In this document: piece after piece, positions 53,246 through 61,365 of the stretch
How positions within the stretch are numbered: the first letter of the stretch is position 1
How the letters are laid out: every line of letters begins with the position of its first letter
Origin: an uncultured Spartobacteria bacterium
GTDB taxonomy: Bacteria; Verrucomicrobiota; Verrucomicrobiia; Chthoniobacterales; Chthoniobacteraceae
Direction of reading: 5' to 3'
Assembly (NCBI GenBank): GCA_903882875.1
Contig: CAIRYQ010000123.1
Span: 1-64,000 of the forward strand
DNA: 64,000 bases
Position numbers and translations under genes: made by a program
Notes under the pieces: generated by a model
Database searches by the model: none
What the model was told of the DNA's origin: nothing
Seen by the model: the letters and a program-made list of their open reading frames with translations, nothing else

Positions 53246-54067
53246 TCAGTGCAGCCGCACGAAATCGCGCAGGAACTGGAACCAGATGAACAACAGCCCG
53301 CGCCATGTGTAGCGGATCGCGCCGTCCTTGCCGCGCGCGAGGATTCCGGCGGTGACGTTGTGCGCGATCTGCGCGGCCTGCTCGTCGTGGAGCTGAGTGC
53401 CGAGTTTTTCCGGATCGGTCTCGGCGAGTCCGGCGGTGAGGACGTTGTTGCGCGCGAGGAAATCGCGGTGGCTGTCGAGGAGTTGCCCGAATGACTTGCC
53501 GCCGTCCTCGCCATTCGTGCGCCACTCGGGCGCGAGCTTGAGGTTGAGCGCGAATGGATAATTCCAAGTCGTCCAGATCGTGCCGTCGGCCCCGCGAGAA
53601 ATAATCCGCAGGTAGTAAAATGCGAAATTTTCCTGCTCTACGAGGCAGATGACGGCCTGCACGCGCTCGTCCGATTTATGAAAGACGCGGAAGAACTGCC
53701 GCGCCTCGTCCCACTCGCGGCCGAGATCCGCGGCGTGCTCAAAGCCCTCGCCTTCGATTTCGCCGGTGAGGTCGTCGAGCGCGGGGAACATTTCGCGGTG
53801 CGGCGGCGTCTTGTGGCGCAGCTCGGTGTTCACGGGCATGGCGATTTTCCGCACGCGCGTGATCAGCTCGTACCACGGCCACACGAGCCAGAAACTCATA
53901 AAAATCAGCCCCATCGGCCACCAGCCCGTGAGCAGCCAGCCCGCGAGGAACGATGTGCTGAGGTAGCCGAGCACGCCGATTTTGTTCAGCACGAGATTGC
54001 CCGTCGTGCGCAGCGCCACGCTGAGCGCGAACACGCCGAGAATCAGGAAAAGATCGGCCATGCTCAT
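53246..54067 (-). CDS. Membrane protein of unknown function
   Basis: The product is 273 residues. Two or three membrane helices lie at the N-terminus (about 5-20, 28-45, 50-65; SFLAGWLLTGWWPMGLIFMS). A soluble alpha/beta part follows with repeated Trp and aromatic positions (TIWTTWNYPFALNLKLAPEW). No family was recognised. A possible start two codons later (54061) would not change the picture. The glutaredoxin gene lies 13 bases upstream on the same strand, so co-transcription with it is likely. Confidence 0.75.
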   Translation of the reverse strand: MSMADLFLILGVFALSVALRTTGNLVLNKIGVLGYLSTSFLAGWLLTGWWPMGLIFMSFWLVWPWYELITRVRKIAMPVNTELRHKTPPHREMFPALDDLTGEIEGEGFEHAADLGREWDEARQFFRVFHKSDERVQAVICLVEQENFAFYYLRIISRGADGTIWTTWNYPFALNLKLAPEWRTNGEDGGKSFGQLLDSHRDFLARNNVLTAGLAETDPEKLGTQLHDEQAAQIAHNVTAGILARGKDGAIRYTWRGLLFIWFQFLRDFVRLH

Positions 54068-54080
54068 GGGGTCGCTCCGA

Positions 54081-54323
54081 TCATGGCTTGAGCCCGTGCC
54101 GCGCGACGAATGCCTCGAGTTCCTCTGGGCCGAAATCTGGCAGCACGACGCCTTCGCGCGTGACGAGCGTGGGCGTCTTGCCCTGGCCGGAAAGCCGGAT
54201 CATCTCGTCGTAGTCCGCGCGATCGGCCTCCACGTCAATCAGCTCGTAGCCGAAGCCGCGCGTGTCCAGCCACTCGCGCGCGGCAATGCACCACGGGCAC
54301 CAGGTTTTCACGTAGAGCTTCAT
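54081..54323 (-). CDS. Glutaredoxin-like protein
   Basis: The product is 80 residues, the size of a minimal glutaredoxin. The redox motif is CPWC at residues 9-12 (KTWCPWCIAAREWL), with the cis-Pro TPTLV segment and a C-terminal FGPEELEAFVARHG helix. CPWC rather than CPYC is a known variant. It should reduce disulfides in the cytoplasm. Its start overlaps the stop of the neighbouring small exported protein gene (54320-54323). Confidence 0.9.
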   Translation of the reverse strand: MKLYVKTWCPWCIAAREWLDTRGFGYELIDVEADRADYDEMIRLSGQGKTPTLVTREGVVLPDFGPEELEAFVARHGLKP

Positions 54324-54679
54324 TTTTTCTGCGATGCCTCGGCCCTCGCCTTCCAGCGCGCGGAGAATCCCTCAATGTAAACTTGCAGCGTCCCGCGGTA
54401 CCGTTCGAGCGCCGCGGCCGCCTCCTTGTCGCTCACGATCGCCGCGTGTTCGCTGGAAACGACGAAGTTCGTGCTCGCGAGGCGCAGGATGAGCTTCGTG
54501 TGCGATTCCTTGTAGGCCACGACCGGGAAGCAGTCGCCCTTTTCCATCGCCCATTTCGAGCCGTCGGTGAGTTCCACGGCGAGATCCTCGAGCAGGCGCG
54601 CATAGAGCGTCACGCGTTCGCCCGCACCCGCGTGCGCGGTGCAGAGGGCGAGGAGGAGGGCGGTGATCAGCGCTTTCAT
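54320..54679 (-). CDS. Small exported protein of unknown function
   Basis: The product is 119 residues from ATG 54679, with a signal peptide (about 1-18). The mature part has ERVTLYARLLEDLAVELTDG and SKWAMEKGDCFPVVAYKESH and ends in a basic helix (FSARWKARAEASQKK). It has one Cys (in KGDCF) in the mature part. I do not recognise the family. It overlaps the glutaredoxin gene by ATGA, so the two are likely co-expressed. Confidence 0.7.
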   Translation of the reverse strand: MKALITALLLALCTAHAGAGERVTLYARLLEDLAVELTDGSKWAMEKGDCFPVVAYKESHTKLILRLASTNFVVSSEHAAIVSDKEAAAALERYRGTLQVYIEGFSARWKARAEASQKK

Positions 54680-54765
54680 TCCGCGGAGTCTGCCGCGCGG
54701 CCGGTGGAAAATCAACGCCTCACCTGCGGCTGGCAAAGCGATGCAAGTCCTGAGATGAATCGCCC

Positions 54766-55416
54766 ATGCCTGCGCCGAGCCTTCCGAGAAATGTCACCGT
54801 CATCGCCCATGCGCTCGCCCGAGTGAAGCTCACGCGCCTGCGCGACGAGCGCACGCCGCCCCGCGAGTTCCGCCGCAACGCACAGGAACTCGCCGTGCTC
54901 CTCGCATTCGCCGCCACGCAGGATCTCGCGACCTCGCCGGAAAAAGTCCGCACGCCGCTTGCGGAGACTACCGGCGCGAAGCTCGCGCGGCCGATCGTCG
55001 TCGTGCCGATCCTCCGCGCGGGGCTCGGGATTTGCGATGCGATCCTGCCCTTTCTCGGCGACGCCGCCGTGGGCCATATCGGGATGCGCCGCGACGAGTC
55101 CACGCATCTGCCGACATCGTATTATTTCAACGCGCCCACGCAACTTGCCGAAGCCGACGTGCTGGTCGTGGACCCGATGCTCGCCACCGGGCACAGCGGC
55201 GCGGACGCCATCACAAAACTCAAGCAGGCCGGCGCGCGGAGCATCCGTTTCATCTGCTTTCTTGCCGCGCCCGAGGGCATCGCGCACCTCTGCACGCAGC
55301 ACCCCGATGTCGCCATATTCACGAGCGCCGTGGATGAGCGGCTGGACGAGCGCGCCTACATCTTCCCCGGCCTCGGCGACGCCGGCGACCGCTACTTCGG
55401 CACGCTGCCCGTTTGA
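54766..55416 (+). CDS. upp: Uracil phosphoribosyltransferase
   Basis: The product is 216 residues. Family motifs are HALARVKLTRLRDERTPPRE at the start, ILRAGLGICDAILPFLGDAA, the PRPP-binding VDPMLATGHSGADAITKL and the uracil-binding end AVDERLDERAYIFPGLGDAG. It salvages uracil to UMP. It converges with the amidase gene on the other strand, and the two coding regions overlap by 25 bases at their 3' ends. Confidence 0.96.
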   Translation: MPAPSLPRNVTVIAHALARVKLTRLRDERTPPREFRRNAQELAVLLAFAATQDLATSPEKVRTPLAETTGAKLARPIVVVPILRAGLGICDAILPFLGDAAVGHIGMRRDESTHLPTSYYFNAPTQLAEADVLVVDPMLATGHSGADAITKLKQAGARSIRFICFLAAPEGIAHLCTQHPDVAIFTSAVDERLDERAYIFPGLGDAGDRYFGTLPV

Positions 55417-56729
55417 GCGTGGCGGGATTTCGCGCAGTGGCTGCGCAACCCCGCGACGATCGCATCCGCGTATTCGCGGAAAATGCTGCGCCGCATTTTT
55501 CCCGCGACCTCTCGCTCGCCCTCGTAGTCGCCAGCCTGGATGCGCGCGTAGGTCAGCTCGCTGTTCATGCAGTACGGCTCGAGGTACACCACCGGGCACT
55601 CGAAGATTCGGTTCGCGAGAAGATTCCGCGCCCACACATATTTGTCCGCACCCGCGCGCACCGCGTTGCCGCCGAAGTAGGTGAAGGGCGGCAGCCCCGT
55701 CGCATCCGCGAGCGCCTTTGCGAGCGGCGCGGCGGCGGCGAGTTCCTCCGCATGGCTGCGCGTGAGCAGGCGCAGCAGCATCTCGAAACGCTGGTCGTCG
55801 AACCGCAGCTCGTCGGCGCTGAAGCAGCCGTTCACCATCACATGCAGATCCTCCTTTTCCGCAAAATCGGGATGCTCCGGATCGCGCCAGTCGGTTCCGT
55901 TGAAATGGATGCACACGGCGAGATCGGGCCGGATTTTTTCCCGCACCCTGCGCGCGCGCTCATGGATTTCCGCGACGCGGTAAAAGAGGCGTTCGGCATG
56001 CCACTGCACCGTTTCGCGCTTCTGCGGATCGTGCGGGCCGTCGTAGTTTTCGCGCGCCGCCGCGATGCCGAGGAGCTGCATTTCCTTCCGCGCCGCCGGG
56101 CGCAGCGCATCCACCGTGAAGGGCGACGCCGGCGCGTTCGCGTCGCGCACGAACGACACCTCCGCGCCGAGCGCGCGCAGCTTCGGCGCGGCGAGCTGTG
56201 CCACGAGCAAAGTCATGTCGCCCTCGCGCACCGACCTGTCCTGCCCGCGCTGAAATGAGCGCCCTTCCATCAGCGCCCAGTCGCCGCCGATGTGCCCCGG
56301 ATCGAGCGCGATCTTCACGCCGTCGAGCGGGCGCTCCGCCTTCGTTCGCGGCAGCGCCGACACCGCGCGCCAGTCCCGCGGCACAGCCTTCGCCGACTTC
56401 GCGTCCTTCGCAAATCGCAGCACGAACGGCTCCGGCGGCGTGAGCGTCTTCAGAACCATCGCCTCATTTTCACGCACCTCGATCACGCCAGCCGCCGCGC
56501 CACCCGGCGCATACGCCTTGTCGAGCAGTCGCTGGAATTCCGCCCGCGTGATCGTGTCGTGGAAAGCCTCAAGCCTCGCCCAGTCCGGTGCCGAAACCAG
56601 CGGGCTGAGCCGCTGCGCAAATGCCGCGCGGCACACGAACACGAGCAAAACGGCGAAGACAAAACGGAACAGGCGTGGTGGCACGCCGCACAGCATACGG
56701 ATGCCCTGCGGGAAAATCGAGCGCCGCAT
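55392..56729 (-). CDS. Exported N-acetylmuramoyl-L-alanine amidase-like protein
   Basis: The product is 445 residues; an internal ATG at 56696 would shorten the leader by 11. A signal peptide covers about 18-38. The Amidase_3-like core has KIALDPGHIGGDW (zinc His), later CIHFNGTDWRDPEHP and VYLEPYCMNSEL. The catalytic Glu is probably within that last block. A large insertion between the two halves makes the protein longer than usual. It may cut peptide stems from peptidoglycan in the periplasm. It is convergent with upp. Confidence 0.82.
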   Translation of the reverse strand: MRRSIFPQGIRMLCGVPPRLFRFVFAVLLVFVCRAAFAQRLSPLVSAPDWARLEAFHDTITRAEFQRLLDKAYAPGGAAAGVIEVRENEAMVLKTLTPPEPFVLRFAKDAKSAKAVPRDWRAVSALPRTKAERPLDGVKIALDPGHIGGDWALMEGRSFQRGQDRSVREGDMTLLVAQLAAPKLRALGAEVSFVRDANAPASPFTVDALRPAARKEMQLLGIAAARENYDGPHDPQKRETVQWHAERLFYRVAEIHERARRVREKIRPDLAVCIHFNGTDWRDPEHPDFAEKEDLHVMVNGCFSADELRFDDQRFEMLLRLLTRSHAEELAAAAPLAKALADATGLPPFTYFGGNAVRAGADKYVWARNLLANRIFECPVVYLEPYCMNSELTYARIQAGDYEGEREVAGKMRRSIFREYADAIVAGLRSHCAKSRHAQTGSVPK

Positions 56730-56781
56730 GGATGCCGTGCGGTTTCCGCGGTCGGCTTTGCAGGATCGCGTCCACGCCCGA

Positions 56782-57750
56782 TTATTTTCCCGCGATGATC
56801 AGATCGAAGCGCGCATTGAATTCCTCGAGCGGGAGGCCCCCGTCCTCGATGGACGCCCAGCCGTCGTAGCCCACTTCGTCAAGCGCGCGGCGGACTGCGG
56901 GCCAGTCAATGCTGCCGTCGCGCGGATGCACGAATTTCCCGCCGTGGCCGTCCGGGTTCAGCTTGAAATCTTTCACATGCAGTTTCGCGATGAGCGGGCC
57001 GAGCGCCTTGATCCAATCCTGGACCGGCGTCACGTATTTCACGTGGTTGCCGATGTCGAAATACGACTTCACCCACGGGTGCGCGAACGACGCGATGAAG
57101 TACCGGTAGAGTTCCGGCTTCACCCACAGATTGTTCCAGACGTTCTCGAGCGCGATGATGACCTTCAGTTCCTCAGCAAGCGGGATCAGTGCTTCGACGG
57201 CCTTCTTCGACGTGTCCGTCGCCCTGTTCTGCGCAGCGATGTAAGCCTCGAACTTCGAGTTGTCGCCCTTCACCACACGCGAGACGTGTCCGTTTTTCTC
57301 GTCGAATTCGATGTCGAATTCCCACGGCTCCGGCATCGGGATGCCGCCGACCTTGCACGGCACGACGAGAACTGCGTCGGCACCGTAGCCTTTCGCGGCG
57401 CGCAACGCGAGGCGCACCTGCTCCTGCGAATTTTCCACCGCCTTTGCGTCATCGCTGTTGAAGCTCATCCACCCGCGCAGGACGGAATGCACGCGCATCC
57501 CCATCTGCTCCGCGAGCGCGCGGCCCTGCGCGGCCTCCTCCTCGGGGCAAATGTGCGTCGTCTCCACGCCCTGAAAACCCGCGGCCTTCAGCGGAGCGAG
57601 CGCGTCCTCGGTGACCTTGCCGATGATTTTCGCCTTGCGAATCTTGCTGTGAAATTCCGCGGCACGCATGGACTGCGGCGTTAGCACCGAGCACGAGGCG
57701 GCCGCGGATGCTGCGGCGAGAAATTGACGGCGGGAGAGTGAAGTTTTCAT
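56782..57750 (-). CDS. Exported sugar phosphate isomerase/epimerase-like protein (Tat signal)
   Basis: The product is 322 residues. The N-terminus has a twin-Arg-like signal SRRQFLAAASAAASCSVL. The TIM barrel shows IIALENVWNN, VKSYFDIGNHVKY, AKLHVKDFKL and WASIEDG, which supply the Glu, Asp, His and Glu metal ligands of the xylose-isomerase-like family. It is related to the protein at 428-1267 but only distantly. It probably folds in the cytoplasm and is exported with its metal. The next gene (57887) is divergent, so it may be part of a sugar-degradation set. Confidence 0.87.
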   Translation of the reverse strand: MKTSLSRRQFLAAASAAASCSVLTPQSMRAAEFHSKIRKAKIIGKVTEDALAPLKAAGFQGVETTHICPEEEAAQGRALAEQMGMRVHSVLRGWMSFNSDDAKAVENSQEQVRLALRAAKGYGADAVLVVPCKVGGIPMPEPWEFDIEFDEKNGHVSRVVKGDNSKFEAYIAAQNRATDTSKKAVEALIPLAEELKVIIALENVWNNLWVKPELYRYFIASFAHPWVKSYFDIGNHVKYVTPVQDWIKALGPLIAKLHVKDFKLNPDGHGGKFVHPRDGSIDWPAVRRALDEVGYDGWASIEDGGLPLEEFNARFDLIIAGK

Positions 57751-57886
57751 GGGAGGAATGAGGATGGTGATTGTCCCGCGCAGTCAACCGCTTGCAATGC
57801 GATTCTGCTTCCGAATCCGCCGCCACTCCCGCTCGCTCGCACGATCACAGAGCGAGGTTCGGTTTGTCTTTTCCCGCGCCGTCGCA

Positions 57887-59176
57887 ATGAATGCGCGCAC
57901 CATGCTTCCTCGCCTCCGCCCCGCATTGCTCCCCTGCGTCGCCACGATTCTTGTCACCGCGTTTGCCTCCGCCGACACGAATTCCAACTGGCCCCGCTGG
58001 CGCGGCCCGCACGACAACGGCAGCACTGAGAGCGGCGCATATCCGACCAAGTGGGATGCGACCACAAACGTCCTCTGGTCCGCACCGCTTCCCGGCAAAG
58101 GCTGCTCCACGCCGATCGTCTGGAACGAACGCATCTACCTCACCGCGCCGTCCGACGGGCAGGACACGCTGCTCGCATTTGACTGGGCCGGCAAGCCGCT
58201 CTGGCAGACGCCCGTCGGCCCCGAGCGCGCGGGAAAAAATCGCAACGGCTCCGGAAGCAACCCTTCACCGACGACCGACGGCACCGCGATCTTCACCCAT
58301 TTCAAGAGCGGAAATCTCGCCGCCTTCGAGATGGACGGCAAACTGCGCTGGAAGACGAACCTCCTCGAGCGATTCGGAAAAGACATGCTGTACTGGGACT
58401 ACGGCACGTCGCCCGTGCTCACGGAAAAGGACGTGATCGCCACGCTCATGCACCACGGCGAATCGTACATCGCGGCGTTCGACAAAATCACCGGCGACCT
58501 GCGCTGGAAGGTCGCGCGCAATTTCACGACGCCGACCGAGGGCGATCACAGCTACGCTACGCCGATCGTGATCCGCCACGCGGAAAGAGAGGCGCTGCTC
58601 GTGTGGGGCGGACAGCACCTCACCGCGCATGACGCAGCGACCGGCGCGACGCTGTGGAGCTGCGGCGATTTCAATCCCGAATCGAAAAACAACTGGGTCG
58701 CAGTCGCCTCGCCCGTGATCGCCGGCGACATCGCAGTCGTCCCGTACGGACGCGGCTCGCGGCTGCACGGCATCAGACTCGGCGGCACCGGCGACATCAC
58801 CGCCACGCACCGCGCATGGGTGCGCGACGACACCGGCAGCTTCGTCCCCACGCCACTCGAATACAAAGGCCGCATCTACCTCGTGCGCGACCGTGGCCAA
58901 GTCGTGTGCATCAATCCCGCCGACGGCTCGACAGTGTGGACCGGCGACTTTCCTAAAGGCAGCGCGAGCTACTATTCCTCGCCCGCCGCAGCCGATGGGA
59001 AAATCTACGCCGCACGCGAGGACGGCACCATCTTTGTGGCGAAGATAGACGGCGCATTCGAAGTGCTCTCGGAAAACAAAATGGGCGAGCCCGTCATCGC
59101 CTCGCCCGTCCCCGTTGGCGGCCGCCTGCTCATCCGCGGCGAGAAGCACCTCTTCTGCATCGCCGCCGGAAAGTAA
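57887..59176 (+). CDS. Exported PQQ-like beta-propeller protein
   Basis: The product is 429 residues from ATG 57887; an ATG at 57902 is also possible. The signal peptide ends near residue 30. The body has repeated blades with a W motif: NWPRWRGPHDNGSTESG, KPLWQTPVGPERAGKN, GKLRWKTNLLERFGKD, GDLRWKVARNFTTPTEG and GSTVWTGDFPKGSASYYS. These fit the PQQ-enzyme-like repeat. No Cys or heme motif for redox activity is evident. Such proteins are very common in PVC bacteria and may be binding rather than catalytic. Confidence 0.88.
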   Translation: MNARTMLPRLRPALLPCVATILVTAFASADTNSNWPRWRGPHDNGSTESGAYPTKWDATTNVLWSAPLPGKGCSTPIVWNERIYLTAPSDGQDTLLAFDWAGKPLWQTPVGPERAGKNRNGSGSNPSPTTDGTAIFTHFKSGNLAAFEMDGKLRWKTNLLERFGKDMLYWDYGTSPVLTEKDVIATLMHHGESYIAAFDKITGDLRWKVARNFTTPTEGDHSYATPIVIRHAEREALLVWGGQHLTAHDAATGATLWSCGDFNPESKNNWVAVASPVIAGDIAVVPYGRGSRLHGIRLGGTGDITATHRAWVRDDTGSFVPTPLEYKGRIYLVRDRGQVVCINPADGSTVWTGDFPKGSASYYSSPAAADGKIYAAREDGTIFVAKIDGAFEVLSENKMGEPVIASPVPVGGRLLIRGEKHLFCIAAGK

Positions 59177-59280
59177 CGCAGGCACTCCAGTCCGCAGCGC
59201 ATTCCAAATTCGGCGCACATCCCATCCCCAAGTTTTCAAACCCTGAACCCTTAACTCGGAACACAAAATCCGAACCTCCC

Positions 59281-60021
59281 ATGAAATTCACGCTCCCCGC
59301 CATCCTCGCCACACTGCTGCTCGGCTCACTCCATGCCGCCGATTCCACACCGCCATCCGGTTTCCAAGCGATCTTCAACGGCAAGGATCTCACCGGCTGG
59401 TACGGCTGGAATCCGCATTCCTCGGTGAAGCTCACAGGCGAGAAGCTCGAAGCGAACCTCAAACAGCAGCGCGAGGATTTTTCAAAACACTGGCGCGTGG
59501 AAAACGGGGAGCTTGTGAACGCCGGCACCGGCCCGTATGCGACGACCGATGGCGAGTTTGGCGACATCGAGCTGCGCGTCGAATACAAGACCGTCGCACA
59601 CGCCGACAGCGGCATCTACCTGCGCGGCTGCCCGCAGGTGCAGATCTGGGACAAGAACCAAATCTTTGATCCCAAGAAGCCCGACCGCAAGCCGCACCTC
59701 GGCTCCGGCGGACTTTTCAACAACACGCCGAACACGCCGGGCCGCGACCCGCTCGTCCTCGCGGACAAGCCGTTCAGCGAATGGAACACCTTCCGCATCA
59801 TCCAAGTCGGTGCGCGCACCTGGGTGTGGCTGAACGACAAACTCGTCGTGGACGGCAACCCGATGGAAAACTACTGGGACCGCGCGAAGCCGTTTCCGGC
59901 AAAAGGCCCGATCATGCTCCAGACGCACGGCGGCGAAATCCGCTGGCGCAATATTTTCGTCCACGAGATCAGCGCGGACGAGGGGAAGAAAATCGTGAGC
60001 GAGGCAGACGCGAAAAAATAG
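59281..60021 (+). CDS. DUF1080 exported protein (3-keto-disaccharide hydrolase family)
   Basis: The product is 246 residues with a signal peptide (about 1-20). DUF1080 landmarks are FQAIFNGKDLTGWYGWNPHS, WRVENGELVNAGTGPYATTD, DIELRVEYKTVAHADSGIYLR, WDKNQIFDPKKP and WVWLNDKLVVDGNPMENYWD. The concanavalin-like fold binds or cleaves keto-disaccharides. It lies 104 bases after the PQQ-like gene on the same strand; the gap has a short AAACCCTGAACCCTTAACTC stretch. It converges with DUF1552, 6 bases apart. Confidence 0.93.
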   Translation: MKFTLPAILATLLLGSLHAADSTPPSGFQAIFNGKDLTGWYGWNPHSSVKLTGEKLEANLKQQREDFSKHWRVENGELVNAGTGPYATTDGEFGDIELRVEYKTVAHADSGIYLRGCPQVQIWDKNQIFDPKKPDRKPHLGSGGLFNNTPNTPGRDPLVLADKPFSEWNTFRIIQVGARTWVWLNDKLVVDGNPMENYWDRAKPFPAKGPIMLQTHGGEIRWRNIFVHEISADEGKKIVSEADAKK

Positions 60022-60027
60022 CCGCGC

Positions 60028-61359
60028 TCAGACTTCCTCCAGCGCCACCTTCGCGTCGCCGAAGGTCTTCGGGCGCACGTCCATCTTGTCCATCATGGAC
60101 ATGAAGAGGCGGCACATCTGGCGCTCGGGCTTGTCCTTGTAGTCGAGCACGCGGCCGCCGTGAATGCGCCCGCCTGCGCCGCCGAGGACGATGATGGGAA
60201 GCTGGTCGTTGTCGTGCTTCGCGCCAGCCATCATGCTGGAGCAATGCAGCAGCATCGTGTTGTCGAGCAACGTGCGCGGACCTTCCTGGATCGCGTCGAG
60301 CTTCCGTGTGAGATACGCGAGCTGCTCCAAAAAGAACTGGTTCACCTTTAGGAAATCCTCGCCGTCGCTGTGCGAGAGCAGGTGGTGGATCATGTAGTCA
60401 ATCCCGTGCCCGGCCTGCTGCACGCTCGGGAGATTTGGAAAGCGGAGCGCGCTGTGATCGTTATTGAGCTTCAGCGTGGTGATGCGCGTGGTGTCCGTCT
60501 GGAAGCCGAGCACGAGGATATCAATCATCAGCCGCATGTGCTCGCCGATGTCCTGCGGGATGCCGTCCGCAGGACGTGCGATGTTTGGTTTTTCCAAAGT
60601 AGGCCGCCAGCCTTGCAACTCGCCGCGCTTGCCGGCGTTCTCGATGCGCTTCTCCACGTCGCGCACGGATTCGAGATACTCGTCGAGCTTGCGCTGGTCG
60701 TTCTTGCTGATGCCGAGCCGCAAATCCTGCGCGTCGGCGAGCACGGCATCGAGCACGCTCTTGTCCGCGGGTGAAGCGTCGTCCTTGAAGAGTCGGTCAA
60801 ACGCGAGCGCAGGATACAGTTCCAGCGGCGTCGGCGTGGTCGGCGAACTCCACGAGATGTGCGAGCTGTAGAGCATCGAGTAATTTTTGTGCACCGCCGG
60901 ATTCGAGCGCTCGCACGCGAGCACGAGGCTCGGCACTTTCGTCGAGTGTCCGTAAGTCTGCGCGAGCATCTGATCGAAACTCGTGCCCGAGCGAATCTCG
61001 CCGCCGCTCGCGATGGGCGCGCCGGAAAGCATGTTGCCCGTCTGCGAACTGTGGATGTTTCCCTTGCGCGCCTCCGCGTGAAACAGCCCGCGCACGAAGA
61101 GCATCTTCTCGCGAAAATCGGCGAGCGGCGCGAGCACACGGCCGAGTTCCATCGCCTTGCCCTCGCCCTTCGCCCACCATTCCTTCGAGTGAAAACCGTT
61201 GCCGGAAAACGTCACGCAGAGACGCACCGGCGCCTCGCTCGCGGGCTTGTTCTTCCGCGGCTCGTCGCCCCAGACGTTGAACGATTCGAGCCAAGGCAGC
61301 GCCATCGAGACGCCGACTCCGCGGAGAAATGCACGGCGAGAAAAGTGATGGGTGTTCAT
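60028..61359 (-). CDS. DUF1552 exported protein
   Basis: The product is 443 residues. A twin-Arg-like signal (SRRAFLRGVGVSMALPWLES) is followed by the DUF1552 core: RLCVTFSGNGFHSKEWWAKG, GGEIRSGTSFDQMLAQTYG, and the end with HCSSMMAGAKHDNDQLPIIV, LGGAGGRIHGGRVLDY. The function is unknown; these genes regularly follow a DUF1592/1588/1585 gene, as here with a 6-base gap. They are thought to act with the cytochrome-type partner in the periplasm. Confidence 0.94.
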   Translation of the reverse strand: MNTHHFSRRAFLRGVGVSMALPWLESFNVWGDEPRKNKPASEAPVRLCVTFSGNGFHSKEWWAKGEGKAMELGRVLAPLADFREKMLFVRGLFHAEARKGNIHSSQTGNMLSGAPIASGGEIRSGTSFDQMLAQTYGHSTKVPSLVLACERSNPAVHKNYSMLYSSHISWSSPTTPTPLELYPALAFDRLFKDDASPADKSVLDAVLADAQDLRLGISKNDQRKLDEYLESVRDVEKRIENAGKRGELQGWRPTLEKPNIARPADGIPQDIGEHMRLMIDILVLGFQTDTTRITTLKLNNDHSALRFPNLPSVQQAGHGIDYMIHHLLSHSDGEDFLKVNQFFLEQLAYLTRKLDAIQEGPRTLLDNTMLLHCSSMMAGAKHDNDQLPIIVLGGAGGRIHGGRVLDYKDKPERQMCRLFMSMMDKMDVRPKTFGDAKVALEEV

Positions 61360-61365
61360 GGAGGT

